A stretch of 64,000 nt of DNA, taken from assembly GCA_963693085.1 (NCBI GenBank), contig OY856412.1:1123329244-1123393243 (forward strand). Direction: 5' to 3'. This document shows, one piece after another, positions 23,864 to 35,886 of the stretch. The notes beneath the pieces are model-generated. The model ran no database searches, was not told the origin of the DNA, and was given only the letters and a program-made list of their open reading frames with translations. A program made the translations under genes and the position numbers. Origin of the DNA: Alisma plantago-aquatica. Its lineage: Eukaryota; Streptophyta; Magnoliopsida; Alismatales; Alismataceae. Position 1 is the stretch's first letter; each line of letters starts with the position of its first letter.

Positions 23864-25246
23864 TGACGCGTGTCGTTGTACACGCAACAATCACTAGGAA
23901 AAGTCCTAGAGTTTAACCTTCTAACCCAGTTGTCAACTTGTTGCGAACAACAAGTCAACTTAGTATAGATAGGTATCGATCCAAGGGACGGCAGAAAAGA
24001 ATAGTCGAAATCCAAATCTGATCGTAAGTACAAGAATGAAATCCTGATTTGAGAGAGTTGTTAATACTAAGAAAAAAATAAAGTGCTGAAATAAAATTTA
24101 ACTAATCAAGAAATAAAGATCTAGAGTCCGGAAGATCAACACTAAAACCACGCTCCTATTCAACTAATCAAATTCTAAACTCCAAGGATCAAATTAGCAC
24201 CTTGTGGTTACATGTCCTTATGGACAAACTCACAAGGGTTCGACTTCCCGTGAACCCGTTGGTCCCGGCGTTCACAGATCATTGCCCAACCGTCCAACAT
24301 GCTATTATCCATGGTCATATCAAAAATCATGTGAATTCAAACTGGCGTTCAAACCCAAGGCTCAGGTGGTCGTGTCACCAAAGATTATAATAAGAATAAG
24401 ATTAAAAATATGAAAAGATGATAATCGTAATTAAGGGACTATTGTTTCATTCTTACAGAGATCCACGGTCATATCACTCCATAAGAATATATTAGATCAT
24501 CCAAATAATCACACATAAACAGAGAGAAGACATTTGTTCGATGGAGGAATATAATTAATTATATTGACTAGAACCGGGCTAAGGGGCTACTCCCATGTCC
24601 CAGAGAGATTTACTCAGACATAATAAGACCAGAAGAAATGCAAACTAAAGCAAGATCCAACATTATACAAGATGTGGTCTACAACTAAAAATTAGATGGA
24701 ATAGAATGAAGAATGACATGCTTTTACAAGTGAAGAGTACCTCCTTTTATAGGAGGTGGAGGGGGTAGGCTACCCTCAAAAGAGGGGGAAAAAATAGAGG
24801 GAAATTAATTTTTAAATTTTCTGGATCTGGTCAAATCGAAAGTTGGTTGTCTTTAATTATCTTGACCATGTAACTTCCTTTAATGCAGATTCTCGCAGCA
24901 GTGATTTCGAACATATTTCTTTCCAGTTAAAAGCACAAAAGCGGTCCAAATAATAGGATTTTATTTTAGAAAATTAAATTACCTTTCCAATGAATACTTG
25001 TTCACTTAATTTGGAGTTCGAATGCAAGAGTTATGTCACTTTTGGTGGAGGGTATATATGAATTTCAAAACTGCTGCAAATTGTGTAATTTTCCTACAAA
25101 ACCCAAGAAAATAGAATTAAAACTCCAATTAAAGAGAAAAATCTAAAATAAAACAATTAATTATTAAACTAATAGAATAAATAACAAAATAATCCTAAAC
25201 AAATATCAAAAATATATAAATAAAAGGGATAAATATACATTTATCA
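23864..25246 (-). repeat. 3' LTR of the non-autonomous element
   Basis: It starts TGACGCGTGTCGTTGTACAC and ends CATTTATCA on the plus strand, 1383 bp. It differs from the 28388 copy at scattered sites only (four differences in the first ~70 bases by eye). Confidence 0.93.
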
Positions 25247-25260
25247 AAATACCCCGGACT
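25247..25260 (-). other. Polypurine-type tract at the 3' LTR
   Basis: AGTCCGGGGTATTT on the minus strand directly before the 3' LTR. A similar AGTCCGGGGTGGAGG lies about 1 kb further inside, at 26278-26293. Confidence 0.6.
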
Positions 25261-26500
25261 AGAATCTTTGTTTGTCCTCAAACAAATAAAATCACAAATT
25301 ATTCCAATTTATACTAACAACATGTCTATCCTCACCCTTGTAACATCACTTTATTCCTTACCTCCAAATTTGGCCAAACAACCCAATCTCCTAAAATCAC
25401 AAAACACAAAATTCTATATTCCCTATTAAAAACAAATATCATATCTTGGTTCAAAATTAAGATTTTGTAGAAAAACATGCTGCATCTTACTTTTGGTTTG
25501 ACACTCTCATTTTTATAAATGTTTTTTTTAGTTGTTGCACAAGAACAAGATGAAGCTAGGTGGTGTGAAAACAAAGAATGAAGTGATGAATTTTTTTTAT
25601 CCCTCCTCTATTCGACTTGGGATTTAAATTTGTGGAGTTGTGGCTACATTGGTCACAATTTTTTTTTGTGCACTTTTGGCATCTTTTGATGGTACGCCCC
25701 TTTGTGGGGTATAGAATTTTTTATATGGGAAGCATGCCACCCCTGACTTGATTTTTGTCTGGTGGTGATTCTTTGCTTCTCTTTTTTTTAGAAAGAAAAT
25801 AAGGGGGAAACAAAAGGTGTCCTTGTGCTTATAACTTCATACATTTATTTTCTCTTTTTTTTTTAAAGTGTCATTACATTAGAAAGAACATTCATGTCAA
25901 TCACATTATACAAGATTTATATCAATTTAATCAATAGTTTGAAAATAGAGAAAATTTGTGTTTGGTTTTGATTGATTCCATACGACTTGCCAACTTTTCC
26001 AAGGAGTGATGCTATTTTGGGATCCTAGGTGACATGATGGTTTCAGACATGACAATTTGTAACAATTTTTGCAAAAGATTTACTAAATTCAAAGGGGTAC
26101 AATGATAAACATTTATTCATATTGGCCGACTAGATAAAGGCCATTTTGGAAAAAAAGAAATAAAAACGTGGCCGACTAGATAATGGCCATGAACAAAGTA
26201 ACTATATACAAAACAAAAAAAGGTAGAAATAATGCAAGAATAAAAAAGATAAGGGGGTGGAATAGAAACATACCACCCACCTCCACCCCGGACTTAGATT
26301 GTTGCTCGTCCCGAACAAAATCAAAACCCAAGATGGAGGGAAGAGAAGAGCGATGATTTCCAGGTGGCCCAGGTAGCTAAAAAAATGTCTAGCTGAAGGG
26401 GATGTGTATGAGGGATGGGACCTTTATCTGAGGAGCTTCATAATGTACCCTATGATAGGGTAATTTTAGAAGCTCAGTGGGGTGCTCATATTTTTTTTCA
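25261..26500. other. Non-coding 3' region of the non-autonomous element
   Basis: T-rich sequence with a repeated phrase GGCCGACTAGATAA-GGCCAT (about 26,123 and 26,171) and a second PPT-like motif near 26,280. The stretch between the two PPT-like motifs (about 1 kb) carries no gag-like frame. Confidence 0.5.
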
Positions 26501-26502
26501 CG

Positions 26503-27405
26503 TCACATTCCCTCCAATAATATCCATAGATCTTCATTCGATAGCAAGGGAAGTGTTGAAAATGGATGTGGATAAGGGGAGGTTGACGGGTACCCGACTA
26601 GTAATGCCAGTAGAGCATGATGAACTGAGTTGGGTGGAGGATCTGGTTCAGGTTTTCCACCATCATGATGACCTGCATATGGATGAATTGATACTAATAC
26701 AAAAAGTTTAAAATCATTTACAAAAGTGTTTTGTTTCTCCTTAAAATTAATGCCATCAACATTGGGTTTGGTAAGCTTCATTGTTGATGTAACATATGTC
26801 TCTAATTTTTTTGTACAAGGGTTCCCCAAGTATTTAGGAGGGATGATGATGTCTTCCTTGCAAACAATAGAAGGGGGTGTGTGGGCTTCTTCCAATGGTG
26901 GTATCTCCCCTTCTAGATCAGCCATGTGTGGGATGGAAATTGGCTGTGACGGCTCGGGAAGAATCATAAAGGGGGTTAGATTCTCATTATCCAAAATAGA
27001 CTCAAAAGAAGGGTATTGATCTATGATATCATTCAGATTTATGTTGAGGATGGGAGGAGTTGTTGAATCTTCATAATGACTCTCCTTCTTTGACATTTCA
27101 TATTCAAGTAAAAGAGTCTTTAAAGGAAAGATAGGGATACCAACGTCCTCATCACACACAAAATATGACTCCATGGTTTGTTCTATTTCTTCAAGATCTG
27201 ACACATATGACACAAAATAAGGATCATCATCATCATAATCAGGAAGAACCATCTTGGGTTGCTCAAGCTCTATAGGGGGAGTTTGTGATTGATCCTCTAG
27301 TAAGGTAGCTAACATGGCTTGACTGGATTCAAGTTTTTCTTGTGCTTCTACTATCATCTTTTCTAGGGCCTTAAGTCTCTCTTCCAGTTCAAGATCAATT
27401 TGCAT
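26503..27405 (-). CDS. Acidic gag-like protein of the non-autonomous element (300 codons)
   Basis: The open frame begins with a coiled-coil-like LEERLKALEKMIVEAQEKL segment and continues into an acidic, Asp/Glu-rich region (P-D-Y-D-D-D-D-P-Y). The frame is open upstream of the Met, through a Tyr/Glu/Gly-rich stretch (to about 27,560), so the true start may lie further up. The start segment repeats that of the neighbouring frame (QEERLRALDNIVVEG), so the gag C-terminal region is duplicated here. I recognise no enzyme domain. It could be a structural protein or a by-product of a decayed element. Confidence 0.5.
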   Translation of the reverse strand: MQIDLELEERLKALEKMIVEAQEKLESSQAMLATLLEDQSQTPPIELEQPKMVLPDYDDDDPYFVSYVSDLEEIEQTMESYFVCDEDVGIPIFPLKTLLLEYEMSKKESHYEDSTTPPILNINLNDIIDQYPSFESILDNENLTPFMILPEPSQPISIPHMADLEGEIPPLEEAHTPPSIVCKEDIIIPPKYLGNPCTKKLETYVTSTMKLTKPNVDGINFKEKQNTFVNDFKLFVLVSIHPYAGHHDGGKPEPDPPPNSVHHALLALLVGYPSTSPYPHPFSTLPLLSNEDLWILLEGM

Positions 27406-27667
27406 TTTACCATAGGATTTATAGACCCCAAAATTTTGGTCATCCTCACCACACTCCCCATAGTGTCCTTGGCCATAGTACTCCTCATATTGTTTTGGGT
27501 GGCATTGCTCCTCATAATAATCTCTAGAAGATGGTGGATTGTAATTTCCATTGCGTCCATCTTGGTAGGAAGATTCAAATATTATAAGGTGTCACCAATT
27601 CATGAGGAAACATATTTGAACAATCTATATTTTAGATTTGGGCTTCTAGTAGGGCGGTTAATAAGGC

Positions 27668-28060
27668 TTAGCTGGTTTTTAGTTTTGTTTCTCCTTCTAC
27701 TACTATATTATCTAAGGCCCTAAGTCTCTCTTCTTGTTGAGGATTACATTGGGTTTCATAAACATGTTCATAACCCCTAAGGTTTTGTTGGTTACACCCC
27801 ACAAAATTTTGTTGATCATATCCCCAATTAGAATATGGATAGCAAGGTTCCCCATAATGGTTCTTAGAAAAATGTGGATTCACATTGTACCCACCAGGAT
27901 GAAAGGGCTCATAATTAAAAGGGGTGCTATTATAAGCATGGGGTAGAGTCAGACAGGCAAGAGATGCATGGTGATAGAGACCACAATAATAACATTGTGG
28001 GGGATATTGGGATGCCCACTCCATTTGAAAAGAAAAATTCCTGAAAGATATGTCAATCAA
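27668..28060 (-). CDS. Gag nucleocapsid-like protein with CCHC zinc knuckle (130 codons)
   Basis: A CYYCGLYHHASLAC motif at 27953-27994 fits C-x2-C-x4-H-x4-C, the nucleocapsid zinc knuckle that binds retroelement RNA. It is followed by a long Tyr/Asn/Gly/Pro-rich linker and a QEERLRALDNIVVEGETKL segment before the stop. It lies about 330 bases downstream of the primer site, so the N-terminal capsid part of gag is missing. The Met used is the first in the open frame; the true start is uncertain. Confidence 0.6.
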   Translation of the reverse strand: MIDISFRNFSFQMEWASQYPPQCYYCGLYHHASLACLTLPHAYNSTPFNYEPFHPGGYNVNPHFSKNHYGEPCYPYSNWGYDQQNFVGCNQQNLRGYEHVYETQCNPQQEERLRALDNIVVEGETKLKTS

Positions 28061-28366
28061 TGAACGAGAGAAGAAAGATTATGAGGTAAGAGGTTAGTCA
28101 AAAATTACAAAGAGAAGTAAAATTATATTAAAAAAAATTATGAAATAACTAAAATTACAAAAAAAAGTAACTAGAAAGTAGTACTGCTGGAATGGAAATT
28201 CAGCAGAAAGAGGAGATACACTTCCGGAATTGTGCTCGGAAGGCAAAAAGAAATTACAAAAATCTAAAAGAAATTATAAAAAAGACTAAAGTTATGAAAG
28301 TTAGAGAATATGAACAAGGATTATACAAGATATACAGGCAACCGGATCTAAAAAATAACTGTTTCG

Positions 28367-28386
28367 TCCCCGGCAACAGCGTCAAA
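28367..28386 (-). other. Primer binding site, tRNA-Asp type
   Basis: TTTGACGCTGTTGCCGGGGA on the minus strand lies one base from the 5' LTR end. From general knowledge, Athila/Tat-type elements use TGGCGCCGTTGCCGGGGA, complementary to the 3' end of tRNA-Asp; this site matches with a few changes. Confidence 0.8.
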
Positions 28387-28387
28387 T

Positions 28388-29769
28388 TGATGTGTGTCAT
28401 TGTACACGCAACAATCACTAGGAAAAGTCCTAGAGTTTAACCTTCTAACCCGGTTGTCAACTTGTTGCGAACAACAAGTCAACTTAGTATAGATAGGTAT
28501 CGATCCAAGGGACAGCAGAAAAGAAAAGTTGAAATCCAAATTTGATTGCAAGTACAAGAATTAAATCCCGATTTGAGAGAGTTGTTAATACTAAGAAAAA
28601 AAATAAAGTGCTGAAATAAAATTTAACTAATCAAGAAATAAAGATCTAGGGTCCGGAAGATCACCACCAAAACCATGCTCCTATTCAACTAATCAAATTC
28701 TAAACTCCAAGGATCAAATTAAGACCTTGTGGTTACATGTCCTTACGGACAAACTCAAAAGGGTCGGACTTCCCGTGAACCCGTTGGTTACGGCGTTCAC
28801 GGATCATTGCCCAACCGTCCAACATGCTATTATCCACGATCATATCAAAAAGCATGTGAATTCAAACTGGCGTTCAAAGCCAAGGCTCAGGTGGTCGCGT
28901 CACCAAAGATTATAACACGAATAAGATTAAAAAGTCGAAAAGATGATAATCGCAATTACGAGAATATTGTTTCGTTCTTACAGAGATCCACGGTCATATC
29001 ACTCCATAAGAATATATCAGATCATCTAAATAACCACACATAAACAAAGAGAAGACATTTATTCGATGGAGGAATATAATTGATTATATTGAATAGAACC
29101 AGGCTAAGGGGCTACTCCCATGCCCCAAAGAGATTTACTCAGACATAATAAGACCAGAAGAAATACAAACTAAAACAAGATCCAACATTATACAAGATGT
29201 GGTCTACAACTAAAAATTAGATGGAATAGAATGAAGATTGACATGCTTTTACAAGTGAAGAGTCCCTCCTTTTATAGGAGGGGGAGGGGGTAGGCTGCCC
29301 TCAAAAGATGGGGAAAAATAGAGGGAGACTAATTTTTGAATTTTCTGGATCTGGTCAAATCGAAAGTTGGTTGTCTTTAATTATCTTGACCATGTAACTT
29401 CCTTTAATGCAGATTCTCGCAGCAGTGATTTCGAACGTATTTCTCTCCAGTTAAAAACACAAAATCGGTCCAAATAATAGGATTTTATTTTAGGAAATTA
29501 AATTCCCTTTCCAATGAATACTTGTGCACTCAATTTAGAGTTTGAATGCAAGAGTTATGTCACTTTTGGTGGATGATATATATGAATTTCAGGACTGCTG
29601 CAAATTGTGTAATTTTCCTACAAAACCCAAGAAAATAGAATTAAAACTCCAATTAAAGAGAAAAATCTAAAATAAAACAATTAATTATTAAACCAAGAGA
29701 ATAAATAAAAAATAATCCTAAACAAATATCAAAAATATATAAATAAAAGGGATAAATATACATTTATCA
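28388..29769 (-). repeat. 5' LTR of the non-autonomous element
   Basis: It starts TGATGTGTGTCATTGTACAC and ends CATTTATCA, 1382 bp, collinear with 23864-25246. CTTAT follows at 29770. Confidence 0.93.
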
Positions 29770-31020
29770 CTTATGATCTTCCATTGGTTGGGAAATGAGA
29801 GTCCTTATTGGCATGGGGACTCCTTTATAGGGATTTCTCAACTTTATACATTATGGATAGAATCGGTGATTTCATTCATTTGACTATTGTCCCCCTTTTC
29901 TCTAAAGGAAAAATTTGAGGATGGGTATTCCTAAAATTCAAAGATCATGAATTGGGAGGATATGAAGAATGAATTCTTGAAGAAATTCTACTCTGTTTCC
30001 AAATTGACCCAAATGGGGCACAGTATTGTGAATTTTAGCCAAAATGAGACATAAGAAACTCCACAAGAGTTGGGAAAATTTCAAAAAGATGTTGAGTAAT
30101 TGCCCTCATCGTGAAGTTTCTCCATGAAAGCTTGTGAAAAACTTGTATTCTAGATTATCTCAAATTAACCACATCATTGTGGATTCATCTTATCGAGGTA
30201 ATTTCACAGAGAAATTCCCTGAAGGATCATTGCATCTATTTTATCATTCAGTACAAAATTGAAAGCACAAAACTCCTAGTGTGATCCATGATTATGATAG
30301 GAACATGCATGTGGCACCTCTTATAGCCCCCACATCTACCAATGATTGAAATCATCAACTAGCAAAAATTCTAGATGATATTATGAAATTTATGAAGAAT
30401 CAATGGGATGTGTCTCAAGAAATATAATGTAAGCTTTTGGTAATTTATAGGTTTTGAAGGCAATCCTATCTTAAATCAACTGATACTATCAACAACAAGG
30501 GCATCCACAACAACCACAAAGCTGAAGATATAGTTCAAGATTTGAAGATGAGGTAATCCCCAGGTTTAAGGTTTTGATGAGGTTCATAACAATGTGACTA
30601 GGTTGGAGCAAATACTTGATCAGCTATCCCTAATACATTCCCAACATGAGTAGGAAGGTCTTCCTCCAAAAATCACTTTGAATACAAACAACATACGTGG
30701 GAAATTGGGAGTTCCTCAAGACCCATTTTACCCACAAATGCAGGTGTAACCCATTCTTCAATATCAAAGAGCACCACAATCTTGTCCACCTCCACTACCA
30801 CCATAGCCATTTTACTACTAGTCCACTCCTCAACCACCACCTCAATCACACCCTCACAAAGGACGTGTCCATCAACATGTTCAACCACCACCTTCTCCAC
30901 TACTACAAAATCTTTCTCCCTCTCCCCCTCATTCCTATCAAGAGCATGTGAAGGATCTAACTATTCTAAAAAGTGGCAAGACACTTGAAAGGATGAAGGA
31001 GAAAGTTTGCAGTGATACCT
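29770..31020 (+). pseudogene. Athila/Tat-like gag, second part
   Basis: After the nested element the frame resumes with Y-D-L-P-L-V-G-K. Later it reads W-E-D-M-K-N-E-F-L-K-K-F-Y and L-T-Q-M-G-H-S-I-V-N-F, the gag pattern 'W..M...FL.+F...........I..F.Q...E'. Near 30,940-30,985 the read D-L-T-I-L-K-S-G-K-T-L-E resembles the 'T-R-S-G-K' region at the end of Athila/Tat gag. Stops and frame changes are frequent. The proline-rich stretch at 30,770-30,950 fits the linker of such gags. Confidence 0.6.
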
Positions 31021-34000
31021 TTATAGGTGATTATGTTAATACCATGACTATGAGAACTTCATATTTCCTACCTTTTTTTAGAATTTGTAGTTGAAAAATA
31101 TTATTAAATATATTCTTCAAAAAAATAAATATTGGTTACATTTTTACTATTAAGTCCTTTGGGTCACCAAGTCATGAATATTATGGTACAATTGTGCGAA
31201 TGTCATTTAATAAGTAATTGAAGTAATACCTTGAGTTATATGTTTCTAGATGTCATTCAATTTGTAAATCAAGTGATACTTTGACTTAAATGTTGGTCAA
31301 TATTAGTTTAATTACCCTAGACTACCTCATAAAGATACATAAAAAGTTTTACCAACTTTTGTGGTTGTTTTATGTATAAGTATTACATGAGGAGAAAGTT
31401 AGGGACATGAGACTTGCCTGATTAAATTTTATATTTGATCATAGAGATAAAAGTATTGATGAGAAATATTTAAAATTTTAGGTCAATTAGAGTTACAACT
31501 TAATAGTACAAATTTTCAATGTTTGTATAAAATTTTCATTTAGTGACTTGATTGATTTATTAATTAGTCAAAGAGTGATGTTCAATGTCATGCAAACTTT
31601 AGGGAGCCATTGAACTAGCTCCTTATTATCTCATACCCTCTATAACCCATAGATCATTGGCCAATGACTTAGAGGTTGTCCACAACCTCTTGACCAAAAT
31701 GGAAGGAGCCACATTTAGTCCTCTCTCTCCAAGACCCTCTTGCCATCTCTCCAATCACCCTAACTCTATTAAATCCCACCACTAGCATCCTCTCACCAAA
31801 TTAGATACAATCAAAAATTGTGTAGAGGAAATTAATGACTTAGATACCAAGAACCGATATCTGGCCCTTTCTCTCTCCCAACCTAGTTAGACCCAACGGC
31901 CCTAGATCCCTAAACCTAGACTGAAGCACCTATAAACTCCCTTATTTAGTGCAACCCCCATAACCTACCCCCTTTTTATTCCACCATCAAGGCCCAAAGA
32001 CCTCCTCTTCTCTTTCTCTTCTTTCTACTGTTACATAGATGCCACCATGGCTTCCACTTAAGGATCTCCTACCTTCCCATCTCATTAAAAGTTTTGACTG
32101 AGGATGAGCTCAAAGAGTCATGCCAAACTTGAGCACGTGTTGTCCAACACCCTAGACTCCTTCTATTCCCTTCCCTCCATCTATGAGATGTGCCTCTATG
32201 ACAATCCTACTCATTTATGCTTGCATGCTACCCAGTGAGAAGGATCCCTGAGCTGCATGATTGGGGGATCTCAATAGTTGACTAGATCCAGCGGCCTAGA
32301 ACCCATGTTCCCTGGCAACTGTGTGAGTGGAGCCATTGAACATGAGTCACATGATTATTATCGATAAATCATGAACTAGAAATCAACAACCCCCATCATT
32401 GGCAAGCCCAAGGGGCAAGGAAGCACCACATTTACATTCCATGTGGCATAATATGAGGGTTTTGTACCACCAAACTGACGACCAACATTATTAGAAAAAA
32501 GGTAGATGTTTGGAAAATCTTAGTAATTGCATGATGATCAAATTAAGACTAACCATATACACTTTTTGATCAAAAAATACTAAGAATCCAATAAAATAGT
32601 TAGGGGAAAATTCAAATTATAGTTCACTCATTTACCATATTATCTATTTTTTGATAATTAAGAGTTGGTTAATGACCTAATCTTGGTGAAGATGATTCCA
32701 CAACCCTAGATCTGATAGTGTCAGTAACTATAATGCCTTGTACCATTTTTAAAATATGATGAAGCATATTACTAAGCTTGACTATCTGATATGGATCATT
32801 AGGTGCTTAATTTTTAAGAGACTAATGTGTTGCATAACTTTGTATCTCATGATAAACTGAGTATAATTACTTTTAGGAAAAATCATGTGAATAATTGATG
32901 ATATCCCTAATAGTAATGCATGTTTCCCATAAAATGAACAATGAATGTATGAACAAAGGAATGAAGGATCCATGTGATGATTTTTGGTTTCTATCCCTAA
33001 ATTGAAGATTCATGGAACCAAAGACCAATTGAATAATCCAAACTCTAAATACGGAATAAAAATCCTAAGACATGGACATTTAAGGGATTTTTAACACCTA
33101 CATGTTAAATTTTGATTTTCTAATGATCATGGTTGGACATACTTCTTGAGTTGATTTCAACATGTCTTCTCCCTGATAGAGGTATGTAGGTTAATTATGA
33201 GTAATATCTCTTAATTTCTTCCAAGGATTCTAGAGTTCACTCAAAGTTTTCTCTTTATGCAAAAATTTCTTGGTTGATTTGACACTTGTTATTAAAAAAG
33301 ATATGTGTCCACTGATTATAAAGTCAAGATGATACTTGAAACCAATAATGAATAGCATAAGGATGATGTAGGGAGAACATAATATATGATGTGATTTCTA
33401 ATAGAGTGAATAAAATAATATAGTAAGATGAGTGGATATTGTTTCATTGACAATCACATGGAGCCCATCACCGGGACAATCACCATGGAACTCACTTCTA
33501 AGGCACACTCTATAGAGTCTATTGTTGGAAGAAGGAGTGGGATACCAAATGAGTCGGAATACTCATAGGTTCAAATTAAGATGAGTAGATTATTACTTTC
33601 CATTATTTTATCTTGTACAACTAAATATATGTTGTTAATATTACATGTACATATTTTTGGTTGCACGCATGTACACAACAAAGAGTTATTTTGACCCACA
33701 TTTTGCTTGTCGACATTTTATTTTAGTTGCATATTTGAGGATGAAGATATGGATTCCAAGGGGAATTATCCACAAGATGTAAAGTTTATGATACAATGAG
33801 GAGGATAAAGATGATATATCTCCCAAAATAATTAGTAGTTCGGTTTTATGAGAATTATGTAACTCATTAAGAGGATATATATTCTTCCCTACATTTATAA
33901 ACAATAATTATGGATTTTTTTATTATAAATATGGATAATGAAAGCATTGGAAAGTGGTCCTTGCCTCTCTAGTCCACCTGTGATGGGGATAATTGGAGGT

Positions 34001-34540
34001 GGGTTTCTAACAGTGACACCAAAGACTGATGATAATGTGATATTGGGTAGTGAAACCATGAAAGTGGATAATATCATCCCTACGGTGATTCCTATCATGA
34101 CATAGAGAAATGATATTGTTGTTCTTGGTTAAGATAATCTATACCAGCCTCCTTTCATAGATGTATGAGTCCTTTTAATATGGAAGGAAGATAAATGAAA
34201 ATGAATATATCCTCGAGATATTTCAAACAAGTGTAGATTAATATACATCTCTTGGATGCATGCAAAAAAAAATCCCACATATACAAATTCTTAAAGACAT
34301 GTATACTTTCAAAATGAAATCCATCATAAGGATGCCCCAAAATGTGAGACTCACTAAATATGCAAGTTCAATTCTAAAACATCCCATCTTCACAAATTGA
34401 AAGGATCCATGGTCCCCATCATCCGTTGGAACACTGCCAGGCACCATTTCGAGAAATCTCTCCTAGATTTGGGGTAAAATGTTATATTGATTCTACATCG
34501 CATGTATTTCTAACTAGTCATGGGTGAACTAGAACTAAAG
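31021..34540. other. Degenerate sequence between gag and pol of the Athila-like element
   Basis: No domain could be read. The part 31,600-32,480 is richer in C and differs in texture, so it may be another insertion without visible ends. The frames at 33686-33904, 33895-34098 and 34155-34447 on the minus strand have no recognisable content. Confidence 0.45.
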
Positions 34541-35840
34541 ATCTAAGTATGAAAATACTAAGAGGCTGGGTAGATCCCCTATTAGTGAAAATGGGCGAAG
34601 ATACATTTGACATCATATGAACGATTTTCATCATACTTGACATGTAGTAGGACTACGAAAAATTCCACACAATCATGGGGAGGCCATTCTTACCCATTGT
34701 TGATGTAATGATTCATGTGAGGACCAGTACCATGTTTGTGACATTTATGCATGAACATCAGTTTGAATATCTTCAAGGCATATATAAAAGTTGAAGTTAT
34801 AGAGATACTAAGAAAGACTATTATTTGATATTGATTGTTTGAATTATATTGGTGCACAGTTCCTTGCAACATGGATTAAGAATGCTACAAAAGGTAATGG
34901 GGTGGAACCAATAGTCAAATTTATTGAAGAGCCAATTGAGAAGGTCAAAGAGGTTGAGGTGATGATTTTAGTGACGATCTTATATGAAGACTATGAAAAT
35001 GTATTTTGAGGAACCTCTTGATCTAGATATTAAGACCCTCCTAGAGGGCTTGAAGTATGTTTTACTTGGTCCAAATGGCACCCATTCGAAATTGTTTCAT
35101 CTCTTATTTCCCCAAATGATAAATATGATCTTATTGATTTACTCAAGAAAAGTATGGAGGCCTTTGGATGGTATATTGGAGATTTGAGGAGATATGATCC
35201 TTTAATTTGGGTACATCATATCTAATAGAGGAGGAAACTCACCCTAGTAGGAAAATGTAAAGGAGGTTGAACCCAAAACTGTAAGTGGTTATGACCCATT
35301 AGCTGGTAAAGTTACTTGATGCATGTATATGTATCCCATTTTTGATATCTCATGGGTGAGACCCATACATGTAGTGCCCAAGGAGGATGGGATCACAAAA
35401 AAATCTTATGAAGATGGTGATCTTGTACTAGTGAGAGAACAACAAATTAATGGATGTGCATTGATTGCTGAAACTAAATGCAAAGACAAAGAAGGATCAA
35501 TTTCAACTATCCTTCATCGACTAGATTCTTGATAGACTAGTTAGGAAAAGTTTTCTATTTTTCTCTTGATGCATACTTTGGATATTTCCAAGTAGTAGCT
35601 CACCTTGTAGATCAACAAAAGACAAAATTCACTTATCTAGCGGGTAGTTTTGTTTATATAAGGATACTGTGTGTTCTTTTCAATGCACCTTCCACGTTTT
35701 AGAGATATGCCACTTATATCTTTGCCAATATGGTAAATGTTTCCTTGGAGTCTTCATGGATGATTTTACTATTTTTATGAAATATTTGATGAGTGTTTGT
35801 TTCATCTTGAAGTTTTCCATGAAAGATGTTTAAAATGTAG
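34541..35840 (+). pseudogene. Athila/Tat-like protease tail and reverse transcriptase
   Basis: About 34,600-34,700 reads G-E-D-T-F-D-I, then M-G-R-P-F-L-P-I-V-D-V, the end of the protease-like domain in this lineage. 34984-35187 carries L-E-G-L-K-Y-V-L-L-G-P-N-G, the usual RT lead-in. 35323-35532 carries Y-P-I-F-D-I-S-W-V-R-P-I-H-V-V-P-K-E-D-G. The catalytic box is F-M-D-D-F at 35753-35767 and keeps both aspartates. Frames are broken at several points, so no functional enzyme is expected. Confidence 0.8.
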
Positions 35841-35886
35841 ACTAGTTATACCTTAGGAGAAGAGCCACAATCCCTGAAAATATACT

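Larger units (their letters stand above)
23864..29769 (-). mobile_element. Non-autonomous Ty3/gypsy LTR retrotransposon, structurally complete
   Basis: Two closely similar LTRs of about 1.38 kb (23864-25246, 28388-29769) carry TG...CA ends and are flanked by CTTAT. The tRNA-Asp-type primer site at the minus-strand 5' LTR and the purine-rich tract at the 3' LTR fix the orientation. The 3.1-kb interior holds only gag-C-terminal-like frames with one zinc knuckle; no protease, RT or integrase is seen. It must therefore have moved with proteins from another element; the primer type points to an Athila/Tat-lineage partner. It sits inside the gag of an older Athila/Tat-like element. Confidence 0.92.

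Noticed and set aside
26415..26711. 98-codon plus-strand frame in the non-autonomous element
   Set aside because: It is antisense to the longer gag-like frame and has no recognisable domain.
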